Of a stretch of 64,000 bases of DNA, positions 1 through 13,563 are shown piece after piece. Source of the stretch: PFJX01 sp964542455 (GTDB lineage: Bacteria; Pseudomonadota; Gammaproteobacteria; Burkholderiales; Thiobacillaceae). The translations under genes and the position numbers were made by a program. Numbering within the stretch: position 1 is the stretch's first letter; each line of letters starts with the position of its first letter. The DNA is taken from assembly GCA_964542455.1 (NCBI GenBank), contig CAZIUC010000002.1:1-64000 (forward strand), given 5' to 3'. The notes below the pieces were generated by a model. That model was not told where the DNA came from and did not search any database. It saw only the letters and a list, made by a program, of their open reading frames with translations.

Positions 1-182
1 GCCTACCGTTACCGCGCCACTTCTCGACTCTACCTTTGGAATCGTCGGCTGCAAAATGACCGCGTCGGTCCATTTTTCACCGGCTTCTTGCACCATAGCT
101 GGGCTATGCGGCGGCGAATCCGGCAAAAACTGGCCTCGCCGGGGTCGTTTTTCGCTATCGACGACCAAAGTCCGGCAGGCTG
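1..182. other. Gene-free stretch at window edge
   Basis: No credible coding region is visible here. The stretch lies just downstream of the chemoreceptor stop codon. It contains short repeated words but no terminator hairpin with a T-tract. It could belong to a dispersed repeat or to an element cut by the window edge. Confidence 0.4.
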
Positions 183-1811
183 CTAGCTACGGAAGCGACC
201 CACTGTGCCGGACAGCAGATCGGCAAGCTGGCGCATTTTTTGCACGGTCTGGTCGGATTGGACGATGGCGTCTTCGGTGCCCGAGGCAAGATTGGTCAAG
301 CGTTCGAGGTTGCGGGAAATCAACTGGCTGGCGTGTGACTGTTCCTTCACGGAATGGGTGATTCCGTCGATACCGAGTCGCGCTTCGAGGACCGCTGTGT
401 GTGCCTGTTCGACGATGCGTGAAACTTCGCCGCCACGATTCGAGCCTTCTTCCAGCGCCGCTTCGCCTTGTTTGATCGCGGATTCGACCTGGCCGGACTG
501 GGCGTTGAGGTCAGCGGTGACGCGAGTGATTTCATTGGCGTATTGCGCGGTTTTTTCCGCCAGTTTGCGCACTTCATCGGCCACCACGGCGAAGCCGCGC
601 CCTTGTTCGCCGGCGCGGGCGGCTTCGATGGCGGCGTTGAGCGCGAGCAGGTTGATTTGCTCGGCGATGTCCTTTACGTGCTGAGTGGCGCCGATGATGC
701 TCTGGGTGCTGTCGAGGAATTTCTCGACGGAATCGGACATGCCCTTGACCGCGCTCTGTACGCTACCCATGGCCAGGTCGAGGTGCTTCATGCGGGCAAG
801 GCCCTGGTCGGAATAATCGGCGCTGCGCGCGGAGACTTGCTTGACTTGTTCGGCGTTGTCCGCCACCGAGGCGATGCTGGAGGACATTTCTTCCACGGCG
901 GCGGCGGTGGAGGTCACGGCACCGGTTTGCTCGGCGGTGGCGCCACGTAGCCCGGAGGAGGCCTGTGCCAGATTGGTGGAGAGCGCATGCAGTTGTTCGG
1001 CATTGCCCTTGATGCCGTTGACCAGGGCTTGCAGGCCCGAGATGAAGCTGTTGAAGGCAATGGAGATACGGCACAACTCGTTATCGCCCTGAATTTGCAG
1101 ACGCACGGTGAGATCGGCTTCCCCGGCCGCCAGGGATTCGATGGACCGACCCAGCAGATTGAGCTGGGACAGAATGCTGGCGACGATGCCCAGGGCGATG
1201 CCGAGGCCGACCAGGACCGCGATGATGGTCAGGATCAGGGCGATGGTCTGGGCATTCTCGGTGTTCTGCTGGACGGCTGCCTCGCGCGCATCGATCACGG
1301 CTTTCTGATCCTTGATCAGATCCAGCAGTGCTTGCCGGATCTCGCGCCAGACCGGGGTTTCACTGGTGTTCAGGCGGCTTTTCGCTACTTCGATATCGGC
1401 CTGTTTCACCAGATCGCGGATTTCCGCTTGCAGGGCTTTCTGGCGTTCTCGCGCTTCCGAGACCTTGGCGAGGGCTTCCGCCTGTTTGCCGCCGACACCG
1501 ACCAGGGCGCGGGTTTCGTCGAGCAGCTTGTCCATCGTGCCACTGGCCTTTTCAAAGTTCTCGTAGGCCTTGGCGTTGCTCGGGTCGAGGATGATATTGC
1601 GTAGCGCCTGGCCCATTTGCAGGCCGTTGGCATACAGCTCGGTGTAGTCGAGGAGCACCCGCTGTTCCTGATTGATGAAGCTGGTGAATTCCGCCTTGGC
1701 GCGGTTCAGCGCCTGCCAGGAAACCAGTGTGGACACCAGGAACAGGGCGACGACGGACGTCAGCAGGATGATCAGTTGGGTGCGAATCTTGAACTTGCGC
1801 AGGTTCAGCAT
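183..1811 (-). CDS. Methyl-accepting chemotaxis protein
   Basis: A 542-residue transmembrane chemoreceptor that would signal through CheW/CheA. Membrane helices lie near residues 13-33 and 188-214 and flank a helical periplasmic sensor region of about 155 residues, of the four-helix-bundle type. A HAMP linker follows, then a long cytoplasmic MA signalling domain. The conserved hairpin tip is present (INLLALNAAIEAARAGE, then GRGFAVVADEVRKLAE). The start at 1811 places the first helix correctly after a short basic segment (LRKFKIR). No che genes are adjacent, so it is a stand-alone receptor. The ligand cannot be deduced from the sequence. Confidence 0.95.
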   Translation of the reverse strand: MLNLRKFKIRTQLIILLTSVVALFLVSTLVSWQALNRAKAEFTSFINQEQRVLLDYTELYANGLQMGQALRNIILDPSNAKAYENFEKASGTMDKLLDETRALVGVGGKQAEALAKVSEARERQKALQAEIRDLVKQADIEVAKSRLNTSETPVWREIRQALLDLIKDQKAVIDAREAAVQQNTENAQTIALILTIIAVLVGLGIALGIVASILSQLNLLGRSIESLAAGEADLTVRLQIQGDNELCRISIAFNSFISGLQALVNGIKGNAEQLHALSTNLAQASSGLRGATAEQTGAVTSTAAAVEEMSSSIASVADNAEQVKQVSARSADYSDQGLARMKHLDLAMGSVQSAVKGMSDSVEKFLDSTQSIIGATQHVKDIAEQINLLALNAAIEAARAGEQGRGFAVVADEVRKLAEKTAQYANEITRVTADLNAQSGQVESAIKQGEAALEEGSNRGGEVSRIVEQAHTAVLEARLGIDGITHSVKEQSHASQLISRNLERLTNLASGTEDAIVQSDQTVQKMRQLADLLSGTVGRFRS

Positions 1812-1954
1812 GGAGAGCCTTTATCGGAACGGATGGGGCGGCGAAAGCGCCACTGCTTGTCGCTTTACGGCACTTCGGCCGCAAACTTAAGGTGATTTCC
1901 GGGTAAAACGATTGCCTGGAGATGCTCCGGGGCGCGCCGCGCGCGTCCTTGGGC

Positions 1955-2577
1955 TCAGTGCTCGTCCTTGCCGCCCGGCAAGCTGAATACCGGCAGGGTC
2001 CAGTCCCAGATAATGGCTCCCAGGCGCAGACCGGCGATGCCGGCCATGCCCAGAAGGGCGGCCAGGGTGCGGTCGACGAAGAATTGCAGGAGCAGATAGG
2101 CGGCCACGCCGGCAATGGCCGCCGTGGCATAGATGCGGCCGCGGCGCAGGATCATCGGCACCTCGGCGCACATCATGTCGCGCAACACGCCGCCGGCCGC
2201 GCCGGTGAGGGTGCCCATGATCACCACGACGATGCCACCGTGGCCGGCGTGTTCGGCGATCTGTGCGCCGCCGATGCTGAACAGCGCCAGTCCCAGCGCA
2301 TCGGCGATCAGAATCTGGCGCCCGGGCGGATGCCGGTAGCGGGCATAAATCACGGTGAGCAGAGCGGCGATCAGGCTGACATAAACATAGGTGGTGTCGG
2401 CGATCCAGAACACCGGATGACGGTTGAGCAGAACATCGCGCAGGGTGCCGCCGCCGGTGGCGGTGACCAGAGCGATCACCACCACGCCGAGCAGATCGAA
2501 ATGGCGCCGCCCGGCCGCCAGCGCGCCGCTGATGGCGAACACCGCCACGCCGAGTAGTTCGATGCCATGCAGCAGGG

Positions 2578-2581
<4 letters not shown>
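1955..2581 (-). CDS. TRIC/UPF0126 family membrane protein (YadS/YicG-like)
   Basis: A 208-residue integral membrane protein made of two similar halves of three helices each. Each half carries a glycine-rich GG..RD signature (TGGGTLRDVLL and AGGVLRDMMC). That is the hallmark of UPF0126, the bacterial relatives of TRIC cation channels. The start at 2581 (MTLLHGIELLG) is chosen because the open frame upstream reads as low-complexity basic sequence and because this ATG overlaps the stop of the preceding oxoprolinase-like gene as ATGA. Translational coupling to that gene is therefore likely. The transported ion is not evident. Confidence 0.88.
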
Positions 2582-6470
<3,889 letters not shown>

Positions 6471-6474
<4 letters not shown>

Positions 6475-8819
6475 GCGACGGGTTTGCAATAGACCACGAC
6501 GCGATCGCGCCCCGCGTTCTTGGCCTGGTACAGGGCGGTATCGGCGGCGGTGATGAGGGCATCACCGGTTTCCGCATGTTCCGGCAGTTCCGCCACGCCC
6601 AGCGAGATGGTGATACGGCCCAGGGCGTGTTGCTGATGGCGAAGCTCCAGTTCGCGCACCTTGAGACGCAGCGCCTCGGCACGCTCGGCGGCCGTTTCCA
6701 GGGTGGATTCGGGCAACAGCAGCAGGAATTCCTCGCCGCCATAGCGGCAGGCCATGTCGGTTTCCCGTACCTGGCTGGATAGCAGCTTGCCGACCTCTCG
6801 CAGAACCTCGTCGCCGGCTTCGTGGCCGAACTGGTCGTTGAAGTGTTTGAAGTGGTCGATGTCCAGCATGATGGCGGTGAGACTGCGTGCTTTGCGCCGC
6901 GCCAGTTGCACTTCGTGCAGCAATACTTCATCCATGTGGCGGCGATTGTAGAGGCCGGTGAGCGGGTCGTGCAGAGACAGGTAGCGCAGTTCCTCGGTGC
7001 GGGTGAGGAGGGCATCCTGGGCCGCGCGCTGGGTGCTGACGTCGAGCAATATCCAGATCGAGCCGCCTTGCGGATCGGACGAATCGAGCAACTTGCCGGA
7101 GAGATAGCCCCAGAAAGTGCTGCCATCCTTGCGCCGCAGCAACCGCTCGGTCTGGTAATGGTCGCCGCGCGCCAGGGCTTCGTAGCCGACGCTGCCGACT
7201 TCGTCCGCGTCCTGCTCGCTGTTGTAGATAAGGCGTGCGGACTGGCCGGTCACTTCGTCGGGTTCGAAGCCGAACATCTGCTCGAATTTGCTGTTGGTCC
7301 AGACGAAATGGCGATCACGCAGGTGGACGATGCCGACCACGGCGTTGTCCAGCAGGACGCGCTGTTCCGCCAGCGCCTGGTTGCGTTCGGTGACGTCATG
7401 GATGACGGAATAAAGCAGGGTGCGATCGCCTTCGCGTACCGGGCCGGTGAACACTTCCACGTCGCGTATCTCGCCGCTGGCCAGGCGGTGTCTGAAATTG
7501 AAATAGAGACGCCGGACCGCTTTCGCATCCGCCATTTCCGCCGCCAAAGCGTGTGGTGACAGGATGTTGATGTCACTCATCTTCATCTCGCTGAGCCGTG
7601 CAAGCGGGTAGCCATAGTAGGCGGCCGCCGCTGGATTGGCCTGGACGATTCGGCCATCGGCCGGGTCGACGATCAGCTTCACCGCCTGGTTGGTCTCGAA
7701 CATCTGGCGATAGCGGTTTTCGCTTTCCGCCAGGGCGGCGGTTTTTTCGTGGGCCAGTGCCTCGGCGCGTTCGCGCGTGGTAATGAGATTGCGGGTGAGC
7801 GCGAACAACAACAGGCTGAAAAGCAGGCCAGCCACCAGAACCAGTTGGGATTGGTGTGAGTGGATTTCACTTTCGAACTCGGGCAGGGAGTGCATGACCA
7901 GGGTCCAGGCACGGCCACCAAACTCGATCTGGCTGGTTTTGCTGGCAAACGGCTTATGCGCATCCTCGCGGAACAGGCGCTCGGACTGGTCGGAGTCATA
8001 GAGTTCCATCGCTTTGCCAACCGTCTCGCCGTCAAAAATTTCCAGGTCCATGTCAGGGCTACCGGCCGTGCCCAGGATGCCACGCATCAGGTCATCCGTG
8101 CGATAGGGCGCGTAGACCCAGCCGGTCAATGCGGCATGGCGTTGCGCCTGGCTACCCAGTGGAGCGCCATGCCGATAAGTCGGGACATAGAGGAGGAAAC
8201 CGTTTTGTTCTTCCGCGCCGTTTTCCTGGACCAGCCTGACTTTGCCGGACTGGCTTGGCAGGCCGCTGTCTCGCGCGCGACGCATGGCGGCCTGGCGCAC
8301 CGGTTCGCTGAACATGTCATAGCCGAAATCGCGTTGATTACGCGCGTTGAAGGGTTCCAGATAGACGATCGCGCTGTATTCGGCGCGGTCACCCTCCGGC
8401 CACAGTTTGTAGCGAGGGAAACCCTCGGCCTGTACTTCGCGGACATGCGCTTCGCGTTGCGACGCGGGAATATGGCGGGCGTAGCCCATGCCAAGGAGGC
8501 CGGGGTACTGGATGGAAATATTCAGGCTTTCGACATAGGCGTGCCATTCCTCGCGGCTGACCTCTCGCGATGCCGCGAACAGAGCGGCGCCGCCTTGCAG
8601 GAGCATTTCATAGGCCCGCATGCGGTTGCGTATGGCGGTTTCGATCTGGTCTGCTCGGTGGCCGAAATGTCCCCGCGCTTCATGTTCGACCGCCACGATG
8701 TTGAAGCGCCACACCAATAGCGTCAGCCCCAACGCGGCCACAAGCACCAGCCAGGGCAGGGCCGCACTCCGCCTTTGGAGGCGGGCGAGAAACATCTCTG
8801 CTGGTTTGGGGGAGGTCAT
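6471..8819 (-). CDS. CHASE-PAS-PAS-GGDEF diguanylate cyclase
   Basis: A 782-residue inner-membrane signalling protein. A first helix near residues 19-37 leads into a periplasmic CHASE sensor. A second helix near 328-347 is followed by two PAS domains (about 375-480 and 490-610) and a C-terminal GGDEF domain. The active-site loop reads RYGGEEF, and the RxxD product-inhibition site (RETD) lies five residues before it, so the protein should make cyclic di-GMP and be feedback-inhibited. Its stop overlaps the oxoprolinase-like start by ATGA, which couples a second-messenger enzyme to a metabolic gene. The ligand of the CHASE domain is unknown. Confidence 0.93.
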
Positions 8820-8905
8820 GGGTAATCAGGATGCCGTGATGGGGATGGCCGAATCTCTTCTAAAGGTCGATCGGGCGACGCCGTCTCGCCTCGCCGGACA
8901 AGCCG

Positions 8906-9742
8906 CTAAAGCGATTGGTCGAGCAACAGCGAGGTGGCCCTATTGGCGAGTTCATCAACATCTTCGTCTCCCAGCATAAGCCATGCCAGAGCGGGCTCGG
9001 AGAGTCGACTCCATTCGCTGTCGTTCTGGTTTCGCGTCGCGCGGCTCTCGATCTGGCCGGCCAGATGGGAAAGCGCGACCAGGCTTTTGACCTCCGAGGC
9101 GGTCTGGCTGGAGAACAGGTCCGGGTCGTGATGGCGCGCGATTGCTTCGCGCAAGCTCTCCGGCAATAGCCAGTTGCGCGCGACGATACTCCCGACCACG
9201 GCATGATTGACCCCGTGGCGGGTGTCCTCCACCGTGGTGAAACCAGGCGAATCGGGCTGGTTGGCCAGGCGCAGGGTGTCCTTGTAGTTCTTGAAGCGGC
9301 GCATCAACAAGGGAATGCCGGCATCGCGGAACAAGCCGAACAGATGTGCGCTGTCGCGGTCGTGCCCCAGCTTGCCGGCCAGCCAGGCTGAGAGCATGGC
9401 GATGCGCGCGGACTGGTCCCAGAAACGCTCGATCCCCTGGGTGTTGAGCGTGGTCTTCAGGGCCAGGCTGTTGACCAAGGTGGAAACCTGCCGCAATCCC
9501 AGCATGCTGACGGCTTGCTGAATGGATCGCACCGGGTTGCGCAGTCCGAACAGCGGTGAGTTCACCGTTTTCAGCAGCGCCGCCGCCACGCCGACGTCGC
9601 GCGAGATGGCGTCGGCGATGACCATGAGGTCAGGCTCTTCCTTCGACTTCTCGTCCATTACCGCCAACACGACAGCGGGGCGCGGTGGGATGCCGATGGC
9701 CGCGACCAGCTTTTCGGCGTCTTCTCGGGAGAGTTCTGTCAT
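8906..9742 (-). CDS. HDOD domain protein
   Basis: A 278-residue cytoplasmic protein made almost entirely of an HDOD domain, the HD-GYP-related fold that lacks catalytic HD residues and is common in bacterial signalling proteins. Recognisable pieces are the opening LPPRP-like segment (GIPPRPAVVLAVM), DVGVAAALLKTVNSPLFG and HLFGLFRDAGIPLL. It ends 86 bases before the GGDEF gene on the same strand, so the two may be co-transcribed. HDOD proteins often take part in cyclic di-GMP circuits, but the role here is inference. Confidence 0.9.
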   Translation of the reverse strand: MTELSREDAEKLVAAIGIPPRPAVVLAVMDEKSKEEPDLMVIADAISRDVGVAAALLKTVNSPLFGLRNPVRSIQQAVSMLGLRQVSTLVNSLALKTTLNTQGIERFWDQSARIAMLSAWLAGKLGHDRDSAHLFGLFRDAGIPLLMRRFKNYKDTLRLANQPDSPGFTTVEDTRHGVNHAVVGSIVARNWLLPESLREAIARHHDPDLFSSQTASEVKSLVALSHLAGQIESRATRNQNDSEWSRLSEPALAWLMLGDEDVDELANRATSLLLDQSL

Positions 9743-9778
9743 GGGGGGGTAGGGATGCGCGCGAGGGTGAAACTAGAA

Positions 9779-9900
9779 CCCCCCTTTACCAAAGGGGGGA
9801 AGGGGGGATTTCTCCGAGGGTGGCGTGATTGCAGGCGTCGCAAAATGCCTGATGAGGACCCTACCCTTCGGTACCCCAACCCCCCTTTGGGAAAGGGGGG
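9779..9900. repeat. REPIN-like paired palindrome
   Basis: CCCCCCTTTaccAAAGGGGGG at 9779-9799 and CCCCCCTTTgggAAAGGGGGG at 9880-9900 enclose 80 bases. It fills most of the gap between the HDOD gene and dapD. It is the same family as the element at 3703-3800. Confidence 0.8.
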
Positions 9901-9950
9901 AGTGAATGACGAGACAGCCACCCACTCGCCCGCGCTGGAACGGACCGGGC

Positions 9951-10775
9951 TCAAATCCCGCGCAGCAGTTCGTTGATGCCGACCTTGGAGCGGGTCTTGG
10001 CGTCCACCTGCTTCACGATCACGGCGCAATACAGGCTGTATTTGCCGTCGGCGGAGGGCAGGTTGCCGGAGACCACGACTGAGCCAGCCGGGATGCGGCC
10101 ATAGGAGACCTCCCCGGTTTCGCGGTTGTAGATCTTGGTGCTTTGGCCGATGTAGACGCCCATCGAGATGACGCTGTTGTCCTCGACAATGACGCCCTCC
10201 ACCACTTCGGAACGGGCGCCGATGAAGCAGTTGTCGCCGATGATGGTGGGGCCGGCCTGCACCGGCTCCAGCACGCCGCCGATGCCGACGCCGCCGGACA
10301 GGTGCACGTTCTTGCCGATCTGCGCGCAGGAACCGACGGTGGCCCAGGTATCGACCATGGTGCCTTCATCGACGTAGGCGCCGATGTTCACGTAGGAAGG
10401 CATCAGCACCACGTTCCTGGCGATGTAGGAACCCTTGCGCACGGAAGCCGGCGGCACCACGCGGAAGCCGCCTTCGCGGAAGTCGCGGCTGTTGAAGTCG
10501 GCGAACTTGGAGGGCACCTTGTCGTAGTAATTGGTGAAGCCACCCTTGATGAAGGCGTTGTCTTCCAGGCGGAACGACAGCAGTACCGCTTTCTTGATCC
10601 ACTGATGGGTGACCCAGTTCTGGCCCTCGGTGCGCTCGGCGACGCGCAACTGGCCCATGTCGAGCAGGTCGATCACGGCCATGACCGCGTCCTTGACCTT
10701 GGGCTCGACGTTGCGCGGAGTGATGTCGGCGCGGCGCTCGAAGGCTTCTTCGATGATTTGTTGCAGTTCTTGCAT
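9951..10775 (-). CDS. dapD: 2,3,4,5-tetrahydropyridine-2,6-dicarboxylate N-succinyltransferase
   Basis: A 274-residue acyltransferase of the succinylase branch of diaminopimelate/lysine synthesis. It transfers succinyl from succinyl-CoA to tetrahydrodipicolinate. The N-terminal helical part (MQELQQIIEEAFERRADITP) and the left-handed beta-helix built of hexapeptide repeats (IGAYVDEGTMVDTWATVGS, IGDNCFIGARSEVVEG) are typical, and length matches the family. It lies just downstream of dapC on the same strand, separated by a palindromic repeat. Confidence 0.97.
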   Translation of the reverse strand: MQELQQIIEEAFERRADITPRNVEPKVKDAVMAVIDLLDMGQLRVAERTEGQNWVTHQWIKKAVLLSFRLEDNAFIKGGFTNYYDKVPSKFADFNSRDFREGGFRVVPPASVRKGSYIARNVVLMPSYVNIGAYVDEGTMVDTWATVGSCAQIGKNVHLSGGVGIGGVLEPVQAGPTIIGDNCFIGARSEVVEGVIVEDNSVISMGVYIGQSTKIYNRETGEVSYGRIPAGSVVVSGNLPSADGKYSLYCAVIVKQVDAKTRSKVGINELLRGI

Positions 10776-10810
10776 GGTGAATCCTTATTCAGGTTGGTAA
10801 ATGAAATCAG

Positions 10811-10870
10811 CCGTAGGGTGCGCCGCGCGCACCAGTCCGTATCCGGTGGTGCGCGCGGCGAAACCTACGG
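10811..10870. repeat. Long inverted repeat between dapC and dapD
   Basis: Imperfect arms CCGTAGGGTGCGCCGCGCGC (10811-10830) and the matching right arm ending at 10870 form a long hairpin. The same arm sequence recurs at 46273-46332, so this is a dispersed element rather than only a local terminator. Confidence 0.8.
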
Positions 10871-10872
10871 AA

Positions 10873-12153
10873 TCAATGGTTTGTGCCCGTTTCAACGAAA
10901 TCCACGATCCGCCGCGCGGCCTCGATGCACGGTTCCAGCCCATCGACCAGCGCGATGCGAATGAAGCCCCGGCCCGGGTTCACGCCTTTCGCCTCGCGCG
11001 CCAGAAAGGAGCCGGGCAGCACGGTGACGTGTTTGTCGCGGTACAGGTCGCGGGCAAAAGCGGCATCGTCACCGCCGGGCCGCCCCGAGGTGACGATTGC
11101 TCCCCCTCGGGGGGACGCGAGCGTATGCGAGCAAGGGGGCTGTCTCTCGTCGCCACCGGGCACTTTCGCCCAGAGGTAGAAGGCGGCATCCGGCGCCTCG
11201 AATTCCAGGGTGCCATGCAGGATGGGCATCACGGCGGCGAATTTCTCGCGGTACTGGCGGCGGTTTTCATGAACATGGCCTTCATCGCGCCAGGCGGCGG
11301 CGGAGGCGGCCTGTACGGCGGGATTCATGGCGCTGCCGTGGTAGGTGCGGTAGAGCAGGAATTGCTTGATGAGTTCGGCGTCGCCCGCGACGAATCCGGA
11401 ACGCAGGCCGGGCACGTTGGAGCGTTTCGACAGGCTGTTGAACACCACCAGATTACGGAAGTCGCGCCCCAGTTCCTTGGCCGCCGTCAGCGCGCCCAGC
11501 GGCGGCTGCCCTTCATGGAAATAGATTTCCGAATAGCACTCGTCGGAAGCGATGACGAAGCCGTGACGGTCGGACAGCTCGAACACTTCACCCCAGTCGG
11601 ACAGGCTCATCACCTTGCCGGTGGGGTTGCCGGGCGAACAGACGTAGGCCAGTTGCACCGTCTCCCACATATCTTCGGGAATGGTGGCGAAATCGCAGCG
11701 GTAGCCGTTTTCCGGCAGGGTGTTGAGGAAATAGGGTTTGGCCCCCGCGAGCAGGGCGGCGCCCTCGTATATCTGGTAGAAGGGGTTGGGCGCGAGCACC
11801 CGCTTCACATGTTTGCTCGGGTCGATCACCGCCTGGGCGAAGGAGAACAGCGCTTCGCGGCTGCCGTTCACCGGCAGAATCTGCCCGTTGGGTTCGAGGT
11901 CGACCCCATAGCGCATGCGGCACCAGATCGAGATCGTCTCGCGCAAATCCTCGCTGCCCTGAGTGACCGGGTAGCTGGACAGGCCTTGCAGGTTCGCGGT
12001 GAGGGCTTCCTTGATGAATTCCGGCGTTGCGTGCTTGGGCTCGCCAATGGAAAGATTCACTGCCCGCAGTTCGGGATTGGGCGTCACTCCGGCGAATAAT
12101 TCGCGCAGACGCTGGAACGGGTAAGGCTGAAGTTGGTTCAGGCGCGGGTTCAT
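10873..12153 (-). CDS. dapC: N-succinyldiaminopimelate aminotransferase with in-frame insertion
   Basis: A 426-residue class I/II PLP aminotransferase that converts N-succinyl-2-amino-6-ketopimelate to N-succinyl-LL-diaminopimelate. The Schiff-base lysine lies in NSLSKRSNVPGLRSGF. The start at 12153 (MNPRLNQLQPYPF) matches the family; the upstream open frame is not protein-like. The family is usually near 400 residues. The extra residues sit between WAKVPGGDE and AFARDLYRDKHV, where the palindromic repeat at 11099-11140 is translated (around QPPCSHTLASPRGG). It probably acts with DapD, which follows. It is divergent from the EamA transporter gene with only 44 bases between starts. Confidence 0.93.
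   Translation of the reverse strand: MNPRLNQLQPYPFQRLRELFAGVTPNPELRAVNLSIGEPKHATPEFIKEALTANLQGLSSYPVTQGSEDLRETISIWCRMRYGVDLEPNGQILPVNGSREALFSFAQAVIDPSKHVKRVLAPNPFYQIYEGAALLAGAKPYFLNTLPENGYRCDFATIPEDMWETVQLAYVCSPGNPTGKVMSLSDWGEVFELSDRHGFVIASDECYSEIYFHEGQPPLGALTAAKELGRDFRNLVVFNSLSKRSNVPGLRSGFVAGDAELIKQFLLYRTYHGSAMNPAVQAASAAAWRDEGHVHENRRQYREKFAAVMPILHGTLEFEAPDAAFYLWAKVPGGDERQPPCSHTLASPRGGAIVTSGRPGGDDAAFARDLYRDKHVTVLPGSFLAREAKGVNPGRGFIRIALVDGLEPCIEAARRIVDFVETGTNH
11099..11140. repeat. Palindromic repeat translated within dapC
   Basis: The palindrome CTCCCCCTCGGGGGGA followed by CGCGAGCGTATGCGAGCAAGG lies inside dapC without breaking the frame. It encodes residues foreign to the aminotransferase family. 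Confidence 0.7.
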
Positions 12154-12197
12154 AAGGTTGCGGACCCGATTCATATTGGAAAAAGGGCGCGAATTAT

Positions 12198-13070
12198 ATG
12201 CCTTCGAGTCGTTGGCTGGCCCCGCTGGCTTTGCTTGTCGCGGCGACCACCTGGGGATTGATCTGGTATCCCTATCGCATTCTGGAGCAGGCGGGTCTGA
12301 GCGGTAGCTTGGCGTCCGTGCTGACCTACCTGGTCGCGCTGCCGCCGTTGTTGATCCTCGCCATGCGCCAGCGCCTGGTCGATCCGGAGGAACGCGGCCT
12401 GATGGTCGCACTTGCTTTGGTCTCCGGCTGGACCAACCTGGCCTATGTACTGGCGGTGATCCACGGCGAGGTGATGCGGGTCATGCTGCTGTTCTATCTG
12501 GCGCCGCTATGGACCGTGCCGTTCGCGCGCATGCTGCTCAACGAGCACGCCAGCCGCGTCGCCTGGTTGGTGATCGCGCTGGCGCTGACGGGTGCCTGGG
12601 TCATGCTGGCGGGGGCGGGTGGTTTGCCCGTGCCGCATAACACCGCCGAGTGGCTGGGGTTGTCGGCTGGCATCGGTTTCGCGCTTGCCAATGTACTCAC
12701 GCGCCGACTCAAGTCCGCGCCCATCGCCTTGCGTTCACTTTGGGTATTCGCCGGGGTGGTGACGGTTTCCACGCTCTATGCCACTGCTGAAGGTGCCGCG
12801 CCGGGAGCGGTGCGCGTGCTCGACGGCAACGGCTGGTGGCTGGTGGCGGCCATCGCCCTGGCGCTGTTGTTCGCCACCTTCACCATGCAATACGGGCTGT
12901 CCCACACCCCCGCCAATCGGGCCGTCGTCATCCTGCTGGCGGAATTGGTGGTGGCCGCGCTGTCCAGCCGCTGGCTGGCCGGCGAGGTGATGGCGATGCA
13001 CGAATGGATAGGCGGCGGCATGATCGTCGCCGCCACCCTGTTTTCCGGAAGGATGGAAAAAGATGTCTGA
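12198..13070 (+). CDS. EamA/DMT-family transporter
   Basis: A 290-residue inner-membrane protein with about ten hydrophobic segments in two EamA repeats. The first begins WLAPLALLVAATTWGLIWYPYR and the second follows residue 150 (AEWLGLSAGIGFALANVLTRR). Members export metabolites or amino acids, and the substrate is not predictable. The next gene starts inside its 3' end (8-base overlap), so the pair is probably translated together. Confidence 0.88.
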   Translation: MPSSRWLAPLALLVAATTWGLIWYPYRILEQAGLSGSLASVLTYLVALPPLLILAMRQRLVDPEERGLMVALALVSGWTNLAYVLAVIHGEVMRVMLLFYLAPLWTVPFARMLLNEHASRVAWLVIALALTGAWVMLAGAGGLPVPHNTAEWLGLSAGIGFALANVLTRRLKSAPIALRSLWVFAGVVTVSTLYATAEGAAPGAVRVLDGNGWWLVAAIALALLFATFTMQYGLSHTPANRAVVILLAELVVAALSSRWLAGEVMAMHEWIGGGMIVAATLFSGRMEKDV

Positions 13071-13446
13071 ACTGGTTTCGCCCGTGGTTTCGTTACTCCA
13101 CGCTTCCCTGCTGGTCGCCGACCTGGAAAGGTCACGCGCGTTCTACGAAGGCGTGCTCGGCCTGCAACCCAACCCGGCGCGGCCGACCATGAGCTTCGCC
13201 GGGGTCTGGTACGACGTCGGCGCCGGCCAGATCCATCTCATCAACCTGCCCAACCCGGACCCGATCGACGCGCGCCCGGAACATGGCGGCCGCGACCGCC
13301 ACACCGCGTTGGGGGTGACGAATTTCATCGCCATGCAAGCCCGCCTCGACGCCGCCGGCCTGCCCTACACCCTCAGCCGCTCCGGCCGCGCCGCGCTGTT
13401 CGTGCGCGACCCGGATGGGAATGCGCTGGAGTTGGTTGAGGTGTAG
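13063..13446 (+). CDS. VOC-fold (glyoxalase/dioxygenase superfamily) protein
   Basis: A 127-residue protein with the paired beta-alpha-beta-beta-beta units of the vicinal oxygen chelate fold. Candidate metal ligands are His in SLLHASLLV, His in GRDRHTALGV and Glu in the C-terminal LELVEV. The segment FVRDPDGNALELVEV is the usual end of the domain. It overlaps the EamA gene. A lyase, dioxygenase or resistance role is possible, and the sequence does not choose between them. Confidence 0.85.
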   Translation: MSELVSPVVSLLHASLLVADLERSRAFYEGVLGLQPNPARPTMSFAGVWYDVGAGQIHLINLPNPDPIDARPEHGGRDRHTALGVTNFIAMQARLDAAGLPYTLSRSGRAALFVRDPDGNALELVEV

Positions 13447-13525
13447 GCCGGACTGGACGTGATCTGAAACCCACGACGGTTGCAGGGTGGTGAGTGTTGA
13501 AAACTGTTTCGTCCCGAGCATTTCG

Positions 13526-13560
13526 GTCTTAATCCCTTCTTTTTCAGGTCTGTGATTCAG
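13526..13560. CRISPR. Candidate solo CRISPR repeat
   Basis: A 35-base stretch beginning GTCTTAATCCCTTCT and ending in CAGGTCTGTGATTCAG. Its reverse complement ends in AAGGGATTAAGAC, which resembles the 3' ends of repeats found with type III systems. It abuts the cmr6 remnant. Only one copy is visible, so it is not an array and the call rests on resemblance and position. Confidence 0.4.
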
Positions 13561-13563
13561 TAA

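Noticed and set aside
1..182. Possible end of an insertion sequence
   Set aside because: There are no terminal inverted repeats or transposase codons to support it, and the window edge hides the rest.
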